Source: Bacteroidales bacterium
Lineage (GTDB): Bacteria > Bacteroidota > Bacteroidia > Bacteroidales > VadinHA17
NCBI GenBank assembly: GCA_016936695.1
Contig: JAFGXK010000275.1
Coordinates: 1-5,440, forward strand
Direction: 5' to 3'
DNA: 5,440 nt
In this document: positions 5,346 through 5,440 of the stretch, piece by piece
Position numbering within the stretch: position 1 is the first letter of the stretch
Layout of the letters: each line of letters starts with the position of its first letter
Position numbers and translations under genes: made by a program
The notes under the pieces: generated by a model
Databases searched by the model: none
What the model was told of the DNA's origin: nothing
Seen by the model: only the letters and a program-made list of their open reading frames with translations

Positions 5346-5440
5346 ATGGAAAATTCAACTACGCATCAATTTATAAAGGCTGTTGTCGGACCTGCCCGTC
5401 CCAGGTTCCTTCTCCTTGTTCCGGTTTGCGTCGGGCTGGG
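5346..5440 (+). CDS. Probable UbiA-family prenyltransferase, N-terminal fragment
   Basis: The first 31 codons are visible, open to the window edge. After a short polar start (MENSTTHQFIK) comes GPARPRFLLLVPVCVGLG, which resembles the first helix of UbiA-type prenyltransferases such as the MenA (1,4-dihydroxy-2-naphthoate) group, where an RPxFL motif opens the first membrane segment. Those enzymes sit in the inner membrane and join a polyprenyl chain to an aromatic acceptor for quinone or related lipid synthesis. The Asp-rich metal-binding motifs that would prove this lie beyond the window. AAGGA at 5331-5335, ten bases upstream, supports the ATG. The gene is divergent from the M24 peptidase. 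Another membrane protein starting with a similar helix remains possible. Confidence 0.6.
   Translation, partial: MENSTTHQFIKAVVGPARPRFLLLVPVCVGL

Overview
The window looks like ordinary chromosomal DNA of a Gram-negative-type bacterium. The mix of families (a PBPRA1643-type SEC-C protein, a secreted Asp-box propeller, an M24 peptidase next to a UbiA-like prenyltransferase) and the moderate G+C would suit a Desulfobacterota (deltaproteobacterial) genome. That placement is inference from gene style only and is weak. I see no rRNA, tRNA, CRISPR array, insertion sequence or phage gene.

Left part, all on the minus strand (reading right to left): a small SEC-C zinc-binding protein (1426-1716), a YaiI/YqxD-family protein (774-1226, started by TTG with a very good ribosome binding site), and the N-terminal two thirds or so of an EamA/DMT transporter that runs off the left edge (1-701). 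The last two are 72 bp apart and could be co-transcribed. The SEC-C gene is 199 bp upstream and may be separate. The yaiI-like gene is richer in G+C than its neighbours.

Middle: a 672-bp stretch without a confident gene (1717-2388) separates the minus-strand group from the plus-strand gene at 2389-3756. It contains several inverted repeats, including a possible three-helix RNA fold at 2211-2293 followed by a T-run, and two unassigned short ORFs. The plus-strand gene encodes a secreted beta-propeller of 455 residues with repeated Asp-box motifs; it is sialidase-like in fold but shows no sialidase active site that I can recognise.

Right part: a 70-bp convergent gap with a hairpin leads to an M24-family (Xaa-Pro peptidase-like) gene on the minus strand (3827-5050). 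Divergent from it, across 295 bp that hold a strong dyad at 5206-5245, the first 31 codons of a probable UbiA-type prenyltransferase begin at 5346 and run off the right edge.

The genes do not form one obvious pathway. I did not find a convincing new multi-gene system. The most useful leads are the structured intergenic region before the propeller gene, the dyad between the M24 and UbiA-like genes, and a changed active-site neighbour residue in the M24 protein.
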